Shown one piece after another: positions 8,258-15,781 of a stretch of DNA of 61,674 nt (the stretch's first letter is position 1; each line of letters opens with the position of its first letter). Both the position numbers and the translations under genes were made by a program. The notes under the pieces were generated by a model. The model did no database searches, had not been told where the DNA came from, and saw only the letters and a list, made by a program, of their open reading frames with translations. The stretch spans positions 1 to 61,674 of the forward strand of contig NZ_BNCG01000018.1 in assembly GCF_014656355.1 (NCBI RefSeq). Reading direction: 5' to 3'. The DNA is from Camelimonas fluminis (GTDB taxonomy: Bacteria; Pseudomonadota; Alphaproteobacteria; Rhizobiales; Beijerinckiaceae).

Positions 8258-9031
8258 ATGTCCGCCACTGACGCCAACGCCAATCACAATGGCGGTCGCC
8301 CGGAGCGGCCGGCGCGCGAGCGCATTGTCGAAGCCCTGCTGGCCCTGGCCGCGGAGCGCGAAGCTGAAGGCGCCAACGCCTGGTCCAGCATCAGCATCGC
8401 GGATATCTCGGAGCGGGCCGGGGTCAGTCTCGCGGAGTTCCTTACCGTTTTTCCTTCGAAGGGCGCCGTGCTTGGCGGCTTCGCCCGCATGATCGACATG
8501 AAGGTGCTGGCCAGTCACGCCGTCCGCGATGACGACATGGGCGGCGAGCCGGCGCGCGAACGGCTGTTCGACATCGTCATGATGCGTCTCGACCACATGG
8601 CGCCGTATCGCGCCGGGCTGCGGGCGATTTACGCTGGCGTGCGGCGCGAGCCGCTGACCATCGCCGCGCTCAACAAGGCGGCGCAGAACTCCTGGCGCTT
8701 CATGCTGACAGCCGCCGGCATCAACGTCGAAGGCCCAATGGGCGCGCTCCGGGTGCAGGGCGCCGCCCTGCTGTTCGCCCGCACTGTGGAAACCTGGCTG
8801 CATGACGATGACCCGGGCCAGGCCAAAACCCTGGCGCGTCTCGATCGTGAGCTGGATCGCGGCGGTCGCGCGCTGGCCCTCGCCAACGACGCCTGGCGAC
8901 TGACGTCGCCGCTGCGCCGGCTGGCCTGCGCCGTGCTGGACCGGAGCGGCGGGACGCGGACGTCCGGACGCGCCAGCCCGGCCGCGGACGCCGGCGATGC
9001 GGCCCCTGAGTCGCGGGGGGCGGCGGGCTGA
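8258..9031 (+). CDS. TetR-family transcriptional regulator
   Basis: A 257-residue protein with an N-terminal TetR helix-turn-helix at about 22-67 (ARERIVEALLALAAE... SIADISERAGVSLAEFLTVFPSKGAVLGGF). The C-terminal ligand domain includes LFDIVMMRLDHMAPYRAGLRAIY, a segment reminiscent of the TetR-like COQ9 lipid-binding fold. The last 35 residues are low-complexity Ala/Gly/Arg/Ser. The ribosome site AAAGGAACC precedes the ATG. The ligand is unknown; direct repeats upstream are a possible site of autoregulation. Placed between proC and csaA, as in relatives. Confidence 0.8.
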   Translation: MSATDANANHNGGRPERPARERIVEALLALAAEREAEGANAWSSISIADISERAGVSLAEFLTVFPSKGAVLGGFARMIDMKVLASHAVRDDDMGGEPARERLFDIVMMRLDHMAPYRAGLRAIYAGVRREPLTIAALNKAAQNSWRFMLTAAGINVEGPMGALRVQGAALLFARTVETWLHDDDPGQAKTLARLDRELDRGGRALALANDAWRLTSPLRRLACAVLDRSGGTRTSGRASPAADAGDAAPESRGAAG

Positions 9032-9119
9032 GCGGCGGGTAGACGCCGCGTCGCTTCAGCAGTCCACATTGCGGCGAAATGCTCTATAGTCCGCGGCCTT
9101 TGCAGCGGACTGACGTGAG

Positions 9120-9485
9120 ATGAGCCAAACAAAATCCGGCCCGGCGGGCGACTTTATTTCAATAGATGACTTTCTGAAGGTGGACGTGCGCGTCGGCACG
9201 GTGGTCGAGGCGGCGCCATTTCCCGAAGCGCGCAAGCCGGCGATCCGGCTGGTGATCGACTTCGGCGGCGAGATCGGCCGCAAGAAATCCTCGGCGCAGA
9301 TTACCGTCAACTATCAGCCGGAAGCGTTGATCGGCCGCCAGGTATTGGCGGTGGTCAATTTTCCGCCGCGCCAGATCGGGCCGATGATGAGCGAGGTTCT
9401 GACCCTCGGCGTGCCTGACGCCAGCGGTCAGGTGATGCTGATCAGCCCGGACCGCGCCGTTCCTGATGGCGGCGCGCTGTACTGA
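9120..9485 (+). CDS. csaA: CsaA-type tRNA-binding domain protein
   Basis: A 121-residue single OB-fold protein of the tRNA_bind family (the fold of the C-terminal part of bacterial MetRS and Arc1p). The family run is complete: FLKVDVRVGTVVEAAPFPEARKPAIRLVIDFG, then SSAQITVNYQPEALIGRQVLAVVNFPPRQIG and the end SEVLTLGV...LISPDRAVPDGGALY. Members dimerise and bind tRNA; Bacillus CsaA was described as a chaperone in protein export. The ATG at 9120 has only a weak upstream GTGAG. Confidence 0.85.
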   Translation: MSQTKSGPAGDFISIDDFLKVDVRVGTVVEAAPFPEARKPAIRLVIDFGGEIGRKKSSAQITVNYQPEALIGRQVLAVVNFPPRQIGPMMSEVLTLGVPDASGQVMLISPDRAVPDGGALY

Positions 9486-9549
9486 GGCGCTGGCGCTGGT
9501 CGCGGATGCCCGGCCTGTAGCCCGAATGCGGGCTGCGGGCTTTGGCGAA

Positions 9550-10365
9550 TCAATTGCCAGTGGCGGACCGGCGCATCCAGACCCGTGTCAGCGTGACCGG
9601 ACGGAACCCCAGGCGGGCATAGAGGCGTTTGGGCGCTGCGTCGGCAAAGGCCCCCAGGAAAACGACGTCGCAGCCCGCGGCGATCAACTGGTCCGTGAAA
9701 ACCGCGACCAGACCGGTTGCAAGGCCCTGGCGACGCGCTGACGGCAGGGTAAACAGGTCCTCGATCATGCCGACGCCGCCCGGCGCAACCGCGCAGGAAC
9801 CATACGCGACCGGCGCGCCATTCTGCAGAACAAGATGGAAGCGTTGCGCGCTGGCTTTGGCCCGCCAGGCGGCCACCATGGCTTCTCCAATCTGCGCCTC
9901 GCCAATCTGCGGAGACGCGCCGGAACCGCCTGTGGGCGTGCTTCCGGCGTGATTGACAATAACGAGGCGCTGCAAGGCGCGCCAATCCGCATCGTCGACA
10001 ACCGGGCGCAACGCGATCCTGGCGCCGCGATCTGTGAGACCGCCCTGCAAGACCATCTGGATCGTGACAGACTGCTCCTCAAAGTCTTCAAACGCGAGGC
10101 GCGCAACGAAGGCGTCCGGCGTGAAGCAGTCAGTATGAACGACGCGCCAGCGCGCCTGACCGAACTGACGGTCCATCGCCGCGAACACCGCGTCGGCGCC
10201 CGATTCCGTCGCCGCTGTCACCTCATCGACGTGGTTTGCATCCCACAGATCCGGAAGCGCCGGATTGACCACCAGGCGACACTCCGGTCCCGTCACCAGC
10301 GCATGGCCCAGCCGGCGCTGCCAGCGATAAGCCTGCACAATCCTGCGCTGCAGTTCCATGGCCAT
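9550..10365 (-). CDS. GNAT-family N-acetyltransferase
   Basis: A 271-residue acetyltransferase. The second half carries the GNAT core, with the acetyl-CoA loop DLFTLPSARRQGLATGLVAVF (R-x-x-G-x-A) and the terminal strand KRLYARLGFRPV. The first half (about 140 residues) is a divergent region, perhaps a decayed second GNAT domain. A small duplication, QIGEAQIGEA, sits near the middle. I chose the ATG at 10365 because AGGGGGTTGAGAG precedes it; the open frame runs on to 10509 with no ribosome site. The acyl acceptor is unknown. It converges on csaA. Confidence 0.75.
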   Translation of the reverse strand: MAMELQRRIVQAYRWQRRLGHALVTGPECRLVVNPALPDLWDANHVDEVTAATESGADAVFAAMDRQFGQARWRVVHTDCFTPDAFVARLAFEDFEEQSVTIQMVLQGGLTDRGARIALRPVVDDADWRALQRLVIVNHAGSTPTGGSGASPQIGEAQIGEAMVAAWRAKASAQRFHLVLQNGAPVAYGSCAVAPGGVGMIEDLFTLPSARRQGLATGLVAVFTDQLIAAGCDVVFLGAFADAAPKRLYARLGFRPVTLTRVWMRRSATGN

Positions 10366-10535
10366 GCTCTCAACCCCCTGCCCGGATGGTCGCCCGCTCC
10401 AGCCATGGCCAGCCGCGCCCGATGTCAGTAACTGGGAAAAGGGCGCGGTATGGCAAGGCGATATCGCAAAGCCATGAGCCATCCGGAGAAAAAGCGGCAG
10501 ATTCTCCACCAGACAGCGAAGAGGATTTCGTCGCC

Positions 10536-12170
10536 TTACACCGGCACGCGCACCAGCGCGCGCAGGCCGCCAAGGGGGCTGTCCTGCAGCACCACGTCGC
10601 CGCCGTGCGAACGGGCGATGTCGCGGGCGATGGCGAGGCCGAGGCCGGACCCGCCCTCGTCCTGATTGCGGGCCTCGTCGAGGCGCACGAACGGTTTGAA
10701 CACTTCCTCACGCTGCTCAGGCGGCACGCCAGGGCCATCGTCGTCCACCGTCACCACCAGCCAGCGGGCGTCGCGCGCGGCGCCCAGGGCGACATTGTCG
10801 CCATGGCGGGCGGCGTTGGACGCCAGATTGACCACCAGACGGCGGAACGCGTCCTCCCGCACCTTGACGCGCAGGTCGCCGGATGTGGCCAGCGAGACAT
10901 TATGGCCAACGCGCTCCAGATCGAGCTGCACGTCCTCAAGCAGATCGCCGATGTCGGTTTCGTCGGCCTTTTCCTCAGCGTCGCCACGGGCGAACGCCAG
11001 ATACGCCTCCAGCATGCGCGACATCTCGTCGACGTCGCGGTGCAGGTCGGCGACCTCCGGGTCATCTTCCGGCATCATCGCCAGCGACAGCTTGAAGCGG
11101 GTCAGAATGGTGCGCAGATCATGGCTGACGCCGTTGAGCATGGTGGTGCGCTGTTCCATGGCGCGCTCGATGCGGCGTTTCATCTCCAGAAAGGCGACGC
11201 CGGCGCGGCGCACCTCGGCGGCGCCGCGCGGCCGGAAATTGGGCTCGCGGCCCTTGCCGAAATCCTCGGCGGCGTCGGCGAGGCGCAGCACCGGGCGGAT
11301 CTGGTTGCGCAGGAACAGGATGGCGACGATCATCAGCACCAGCGCCGTGCCGAACATCCACATCAGGAAAATGTGCGAGTTCGAGGCATAGGCGAGGCTG
11401 CGCCGCGCCAGGATGCGCATCACCGTGCGGTCGAGCTGGACGCGGATCTCGATCAGATTCGACTTGCCGACCGTGTCGATCCAGAACGGCCGCGCCACCT
11501 GCTTGCGGATCTCCTCCGACAGCACCCCGTCGAGAATGGAGAAAAACGGCTTGGGTTGCGGGGGCGGCAGGCGCTCGTCGGGCAGAAAGTCGATGTCCAT
11601 GCCAAGCCGGTCGGCGGCGATGCGCGACAGGGTCGTGGCGTCGGCGTCCTGCGGGTAGCTCTCGTAGATGTCGATCAGCGCCGAGATGTCGGCGGAAACC
11701 GCGGCGGACATGCGCCGCGTCACGGTCTGGTAATGCCGTTCAAGAAAGACGTAGGCGATGACCGACTGCAGCAGCAGCATTGGGGCGATGATGATGATGA
11801 GCGAGCGGGCGTAGAGCCCCTTTGGCATTCTCGAGCCAAGCCAGCGCGCGCTGCGCCGCCAGATGCGCGCCGGGGTCGCCAGGGCGGCGCCGGCCCGCTC
11901 CAGCGCGGCGCTGACGCCTGGCGGCGTCTGATGCAGGGCGCGGCGCCCCGCGGCGGCTGCGACGCGGCCCAAAGCATGGGCGCCCTGCCCCGCCATTCGC
12001 CCGGCGCCCAGGGCAGCCTTGCCCAGCATCACGCAGGCGCCACGCAGGCGCGCCTCCAGCCGTTGCAAGCCAGCGCCAGGCTTTCGCGGACCTCCGCCAG
12101 GCCCTTCCACGACCGGATCGCGTACGCCCGAACCGCCCGCTCCCGGATCGCCCGCCCTCATGTCACCCAT
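10536..12170 (-). CDS. Membrane sensor histidine kinase, EnvZ-like
   Basis: A 544-residue kinase if it starts at the ATG at 12170, which overlaps the response-regulator stop by eight bases; an ATG at 12161 is equally possible. The first ~115 residues are a basic, Ala/Gly-rich extension with no domain. The conserved part starts at MPKGLYARS (ATG at 11828) with TM1 at about 124-143, then a periplasmic sensor region, TM2 (FLMWMFGTALVLMIVAILFL), HAMP, the phospho-acceptor box NGVSHDLRTILTRF (Ile where many kinases have Pro) and the ATPase boxes NLASNAARHG, DDDGPGV and GGSGLGLAIARDIA. Partner of the regulator just upstream. The signal is unknown. Confidence 0.88.
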   Translation of the reverse strand: MGDMRAGDPGAGGSGVRDPVVEGPGGGPRKPGAGLQRLEARLRGACVMLGKAALGAGRMAGQGAHALGRVAAAAGRRALHQTPPGVSAALERAGAALATPARIWRRSARWLGSRMPKGLYARSLIIIIAPMLLLQSVIAYVFLERHYQTVTRRMSAAVSADISALIDIYESYPQDADATTLSRIAADRLGMDIDFLPDERLPPPQPKPFFSILDGVLSEEIRKQVARPFWIDTVGKSNLIEIRVQLDRTVMRILARRSLAYASNSHIFLMWMFGTALVLMIVAILFLRNQIRPVLRLADAAEDFGKGREPNFRPRGAAEVRRAGVAFLEMKRRIERAMEQRTTMLNGVSHDLRTILTRFKLSLAMMPEDDPEVADLHRDVDEMSRMLEAYLAFARGDAEEKADETDIGDLLEDVQLDLERVGHNVSLATSGDLRVKVREDAFRRLVVNLASNAARHGDNVALGAARDARWLVVTVDDDGPGVPPEQREEVFKPFVRLDEARNQDEGGSGLGLAIARDIARSHGGDVVLQDSPLGGLRALVRVPV

Positions 12171-12888
12171 CCACGAGCAACCGGTAGCCGACGCCGCGCA
12201 CGGTCTGCAGCCAGGCCGGGTTGGCCGGATCATTCTCGATCTTGCGGCGCAGGCGATTGATCTGCACGTCCACCGTCCGCTCGTTGGCGACGCTTCCTGG
12301 CCCGCCCTGTCCCGAAATGGTTTCGCGCGGAACATTGTCGCCGTTATGGCTGGCGAGAATGGTGAGGATTTCCCGCTCGCGATCGGTGAGCCGCACCTGC
12401 TCCTCGCCGCGCCGCAGTTCGCCGCGATCGAGCCGGTAGGTGAACGGGCCAAAGCTCACCTGCTCCGGCGCGCCGGCCTGGCCGTTGCTGGCGGTGCGGC
12501 GCAGGATGGCGCCTATGCGCAGCAGCAGTTCGCGCGGCTCGAACGGCTTGCCGAGATAATCGTCGACGCCGATCTCGAGGCCGCGAATCCGGTCCTGTGG
12601 ATCGCCCCGCGCCGTCAGCATCAAAATCGGGGTGTTGAGACTGCGGCGCAGGCGGGCGGCGAAATCGAAGCCGCTCTCGCCTGGCATCATCACGTCCAGC
12701 ACCATGACGTCGAACTGGATCTGGGTCAGTCTGGAGCTGGCTTCGGCAGCGTCGGCGGCGACGGTCACCCGATAGCCGTTATCGCCGAGAAACCGGGCCA
12801 GCAGATCGCGCAGTCGGCGATCATCATCGACCACCAGAACATGGGGAGCATCGTCTCCCAGCGGCGCACGCGGTCTTGCCGCAGCCAT
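12163..12888 (-). CDS. OmpR-family response regulator, PetR-like
   Basis: A 241-residue regulator with an N-terminal receiver (acidic Asp21/Asp22, phospho-acceptor Asp65 in VLDVMMPG, Thr92, Lys114 in GKPF) and a C-terminal winged helix (RLTDREREILTILASH... DVQINRLRRKIE). The MarR-regulator-kinase order matches petP-petR of Rhodobacter capsulatus, where PetR affects cytochrome bc1 expression; petABC is not nearby here, so the target is an inference. The ATG at 12888 shares a base with the upstream TGA (TGATG), marking translational coupling. Same operon as the kinase. Confidence 0.88.
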   Translation of the reverse strand: MAAARPRAPLGDDAPHVLVVDDDRRLRDLLARFLGDNGYRVTVAADAAEASSRLTQIQFDVMVLDVMMPGESGFDFAARLRRSLNTPILMLTARGDPQDRIRGLEIGVDDYLGKPFEPRELLLRIGAILRRTASNGQAGAPEQVSFGPFTYRLDRGELRRGEEQVRLTDREREILTILASHNGDNVPRETISGQGGPGSVANERTVDVQINRLRRKIENDPANPAWLQTVRGVGYRLLVDG

Positions 12889-13397
12889 CAGCGCTTCTCC
12901 CGCGTCACGGCGCGTCGCCCCTCCGGCGCCGGCCAGTCCACCATCGCCTCCAGGAAGTCCACCACGTGGATGCGGGCGCCTGGGGCGCATCCGTCAAGCG
13001 CGCGATTGATGCGCGCGCTTTGCAGCACCGCCAGTTCATGCACCAGCGCTGCTCCCGCATCGGTAACGTACAGCAGACGCTGGCGGCGGTCAGCCTCTCC
13101 CTCGCGCTGGGCGACGTAGTCCTTCTCCAGCAGCTCTTTCAGGACACGGTTGAGGGATTGCTTGGTGATGCGCAGCAGATCGAGCAGGCCGGCGACGGTC
13201 ATGCCGGGATTGCGGCTGACGAAATGCAGCACCCGGTGATGGGCGCGGCCAAAGCCGTCGGCGGCCAGGCGGCGGTCGGCGTCGCCGACGAAATCACGAT
13301 AGGCGAAAAACAGCAGTTCAATCAGATCCAGCGCTGGCCGCTGACCCTGGGCGTCAACCACCCCGGCCCGATGATCGTCAGCGCGGCAGTCGGACAC
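12888..13397 (-). CDS. MarR-family regulator, PetP-like
   Basis: A 169-residue winged-helix protein. The DNA-binding core reads FVSRNPGMTVAGLLDLLRITKQSLNRVLKELLEKDYVAQREGEADRRQRLLYVTDAGAAL, with recognition helix and wing in the usual order. The GTG at 13397 is chosen because GGAGG stands seven bases before it; an ATG at 13409 overlaps that site. A 16-bp dyad (13422-13437) lies 25 bases upstream, a likely autoregulatory operator. First gene of the operon with the OmpR-type regulator and kinase, divergent from ilvE; PetP of R. capsulatus sits in the same place relative to PetR. Confidence 0.85.
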   Translation of the reverse strand: MSDCRADDHRAGVVDAQGQRPALDLIELLFFAYRDFVGDADRRLAADGFGRAHHRVLHFVSRNPGMTVAGLLDLLRITKQSLNRVLKELLEKDYVAQREGEADRRQRLLYVTDAGAALVHELAVLQSARINRALDGCAPGARIHVVDFLEAMVDWPAPEGRRAVTREKR

Positions 13398-13421
13398 ATG
13401 AACCTCCATTACGTCAGTTCT

Positions 13422-13437
13422 ATTGACATATCCCAAT
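13422..13437. promoter_or_regulatory. Candidate MarR operator
   Basis: ATTGACATATCCCAAT is symmetric in 12 of 16 positions (ATTG..ATAT..CAAT), a form typical of MarR-family sites. It lies in the divergent region between the marR-type gene (start 13397) and ilvE (start 13692), close enough to the former to overlap its promoter. Confidence 0.55.
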
Positions 13438-13691
13438 TTGACGACGCACCGTCAAGCGCCAGCAGGGAGCGCTGCGTTTCGGGCAAGCCCGGCCGCCAGG
13501 GCGGATTGCGCGGATTTTGCCGGGCCCCACCAGTTGCAAGCAACAGGGAACGGGACTATCGGCCTTTATACGAACGCCCGCCCTGACCGCAGCCGCGGGC
13601 TGGCGAGGGCTTGCCAGCATCGCGCCTGGTGGATGACATTAATTCTGAATGCGGCGACACAGCCGCCCGATCGAGACTGGAGGAAGTTGTC

Positions 13692-14579
13692 ATGTCCGCG
13701 ATTCCCATGGACAGCCGTGAAGGCGTCATCTGGTTTGACGGGCAGCTGGTCCCATGGGCCGACGCCAAAATCCACGTGCTGACCCATGGCCTGCATTACG
13801 CCTCCTGCGTGTTTGAGGGCGAGCGGGCCTATGGCGGACAGATCTTCAAGTCGAAGCAGCATTCCGAGCGGCTGAAACAGTCTGGCGAACTGCTCGATTT
13901 CACCATTCCTTACGCGGTCGACGACATCTGCGCCGCCAAGAAGCTGGTGATCGAGAAGAACAACCTGCCCGATTCCTACGTCCGCGCCTTCGCCTGGCGG
14001 GGTTCGGAAGCCCTGGGCGTCTCCGGTCTCGCCAACAAAATTCACGTGGCGATCGCCGCCTGGGAGTGGCCGAGCTATTTCGCGCCGGAAGAGCGGCTGA
14101 AGGGCATCCGCATCACCATGGCGGACTTCCACCGCCCTGATCCGCAGACGATCCCGTCGCGCGCCAAGGCCTCGGGCCTGTACATGATCTGCACCATCTC
14201 CAAGCACAAGGCCGAGCGCGCCGGCTACGCCGACGCCCTGATGCTGGACTGGCGTGGCCGCGTCGCCGAATGCACCGGCGCCAACATCTTCTTCACGAAG
14301 AACGGCGTGCTGCACACGCCCCTCGCTGACGCCTTCCTGAACGGCATTACCCGGCAGACGGTGATCGAGCTGGCGAAGCGTCGCGGCATCGAGGTCCAAG
14401 AACGGATCATCATGCCGGATGAGCTGGGAAGCTTCGAGGAATGCTTCATCACCGGCACCGCCGCCGAAGTGACGCCAGTGGCCGAGATCGCCGACTGGCG
14501 CTTCACGCCTGGCGCGATCACCAGGGCGCTGATGGACGACTACACCGCCGAGGTGCAGCCGAAGGCCGCCGCCGCCTGA
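13692..14579 (+). CDS. ilvE: Branched-chain amino acid aminotransferase
   Basis: A PLP class IV transaminase of 295 residues that interconverts Leu/Ile/Val with their 2-oxo acids. The PLP lysine is Lys159 in RAKASGLY, the same number as in E. coli IlvE. Other marks are VLTHGLHYASCVFEGERAY near the start, ALMLDWRGRVAECTGANIFF and the phosphate-loop end ECFITGTAAEVTPV. The ATG at 13692 follows GGAGGAAG. A strong hairpin terminator follows at 14711. The divergent regulators upstream may or may not act on it. Confidence 0.95.
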   Translation: MSAIPMDSREGVIWFDGQLVPWADAKIHVLTHGLHYASCVFEGERAYGGQIFKSKQHSERLKQSGELLDFTIPYAVDDICAAKKLVIEKNNLPDSYVRAFAWRGSEALGVSGLANKIHVAIAAWEWPSYFAPEERLKGIRITMADFHRPDPQTIPSRAKASGLYMICTISKHKAERAGYADALMLDWRGRVAECTGANIFFTKNGVLHTPLADAFLNGITRQTVIELAKRRGIEVQERIIMPDELGSFEECFITGTAAEVTPVAEIADWRFTPGAITRALMDDYTAEVQPKAAAA

Positions 14580-14581
14580 CG

Positions 14582-14617
14582 CCAGAAACCGGATGAGCCT
14601 GACCCGGCGGTTTCTGG
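14582..14617 (+). terminator. Hairpin directly after ilvE
   Basis: CCAGAAACCG (14582-14591) pairs with CGGTTTCTGG (14608-14617) around a 16-base loop, starting three bases after the stop. There is no T-run, so it may stabilise the mRNA end or act with the second hairpin. Confidence 0.5.
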
Positions 14618-14710
14618 TCAGGCCGGGGCGGCGTATGGGCTTTGCAGGTCGCGAAAGCATCCGCATCCTCGCAACCTGGCGTGCGGCTTCACGACGCCAT
14701 GGCGACACAG

Positions 14711-14740
14711 AAATGCCCGCGACGGTCGCGGGCATTTCTT
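14711..14740 (+). terminator. Rho-independent terminator of ilvE
   Basis: AAATGCCCGCGAC (14711-14723) and GTCGCGGGCATTT (14725-14737) form a nearly perfect hairpin with a minimal loop, followed by CTTGTTG. The A-run on the other side lets it serve the leftward direction too. Confidence 0.8.
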
Positions 14741-14926
14741 GTTGTGTGACTGCGCTTGCGGCGGCTACATCCGGCCTGTGCGGTGTTCGTCGATGACCGG
14801 GGCATGTCCGACCGGGCGTGCGACGCCAGGCCGGGCGTCCAGCAGAGCGGTGACCGCAAGCAGGATGAGCGGCGGGCGCCTGTTTGACTGGCGCCGGCTG
14901 AATATGGGCTCTTCTGGTTCTGCGAT

Positions 14927-15565
14927 TTATGGCTTGTTGCCGGGCGCGGTTTGCCTGTCCGCCTCGATCAGATGCCGCACGCCGGCGCGCATGTAGTCCC
15001 AGCCCGTGTAAAGCGTGAGCAGCGCCGCCGCCCACAGCAACACAATGCCGACGCGGCTTGAATAGGGCAGCACCGCATCGCCGGCCGGGCCAACGATCAG
15101 GAACCCCAGCGCCAGCAGTTGCGCGGCGGTCTTCCATTTGGCCACGGTGGAGACCGGCACGCTGACGCGCAGGCTGGCGAGGAACTCGCGCAGCCCCGAG
15201 ACCAGAATCTCACGCGACAGGATGGTGATCGCCGCCCACAGCGACCAGCTGCGGATATCGCCGCTGGCGGCCAGCATCAGCAGCGTCGCCGACACCAGCA
15301 CCTTGTCGGCGATCGGGTCAAGCATGCGGCCGATGGCCGACTGCTGGGACCAGGCGCGGGCCAGATAGCCATCGAGATAATCGGTGATCGCCGCCAGGGC
15401 GTAGATGCCCAGCGCCAGCCAGCGCATGGTGAATTCATGCGGCCAGAACAGGCAGGCGGCGACAGCCGGCGCCGCCAGCAACCGGGCGTAGGTCAGGATG
15501 TTCGGCAGGCTCAGGGCTGTGGAGCGTCTGGTCACGGATATCTGGCTCATACTCTGATATTTCAT
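14927..15565 (-). CDS. pgsA: CDP-diacylglycerol-glycerol-3-phosphate 3-phosphatidyltransferase
   Basis: PgsA makes phosphatidylglycerol phosphate from CDP-diacylglycerol and glycerol-3-phosphate in the inner membrane. The 212-residue product has the CDP-alcohol phosphotransferase signature DYLDGYLARAWSQQSAIGRMLDPIADK (D-G-x2-A-R-x8-G-x3-D-x3-D) and several hydrophobic segments. The N-terminus SLPNILTYARLLAAPAV is typical. Start at the ATG at 15565, or at 15550; neither has a strong ribosome site. It lies downstream of uvrC on the same strand, a pairing frequent in proteobacteria. Confidence 0.93.
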   Translation of the reverse strand: MKYQSMSQISVTRRSTALSLPNILTYARLLAAPAVAACLFWPHEFTMRWLALGIYALAAITDYLDGYLARAWSQQSAIGRMLDPIADKVLVSATLLMLAASGDIRSWSLWAAITILSREILVSGLREFLASLRVSVPVSTVAKWKTAAQLLALGFLIVGPAGDAVLPYSSRVGIVLLWAAALLTLYTGWDYMRAGVRHLIEADRQTAPGNKP

Positions 15566-15781
15566 GGACCAGGGAAGCCGGCCCCGCCTGTCGATGGCTC
15601 CGTCGCGCCGGGCGACGGCGTCATGTTCATCTGCAACGCCTGCATTCGAAGCCGAACGCGCAAACGCCGCATCCTGGCCTGACGTGAAACGGCGTCAGAC
15701 CGGATCATGCGCCGGAGCGCCATTGGTCACGTCAACCATCGGCGCCCCGGCAAGCCTCAGTAGGGCCTGACGATACCCCCA

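Larger units (their letters stand above)
14580..14926. other. Convergent intergenic region ilvE / pgsA
   Basis: About 350 bases between the ends of ilvE and pgsA. It holds two hairpins (14582-14617 and 14711-14740), and no supported gene. Confidence 0.55.

Noticed and set aside
11107-11150. Inactive histidine kinase because the H-box reads HDLRTILTR
   Set aside because: Ile instead of Pro after HDLRT is, to my knowledge, common in alphaproteobacterial EnvZ-type kinases; the His and the ATPase boxes are intact.
10386-12260. Long rightward open frame of 624 codons
   Set aside because: It lies wholly opposite the histidine kinase and regulator genes. Its product is His/Gln/Arg-rich with no domain, which is typical of antisense frames in GC-rich genes.
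13566-15137. Leftward open frame of 523 codons over ilvE
   Set aside because: Antisense to ilvE and its terminator; no recognisable domain.
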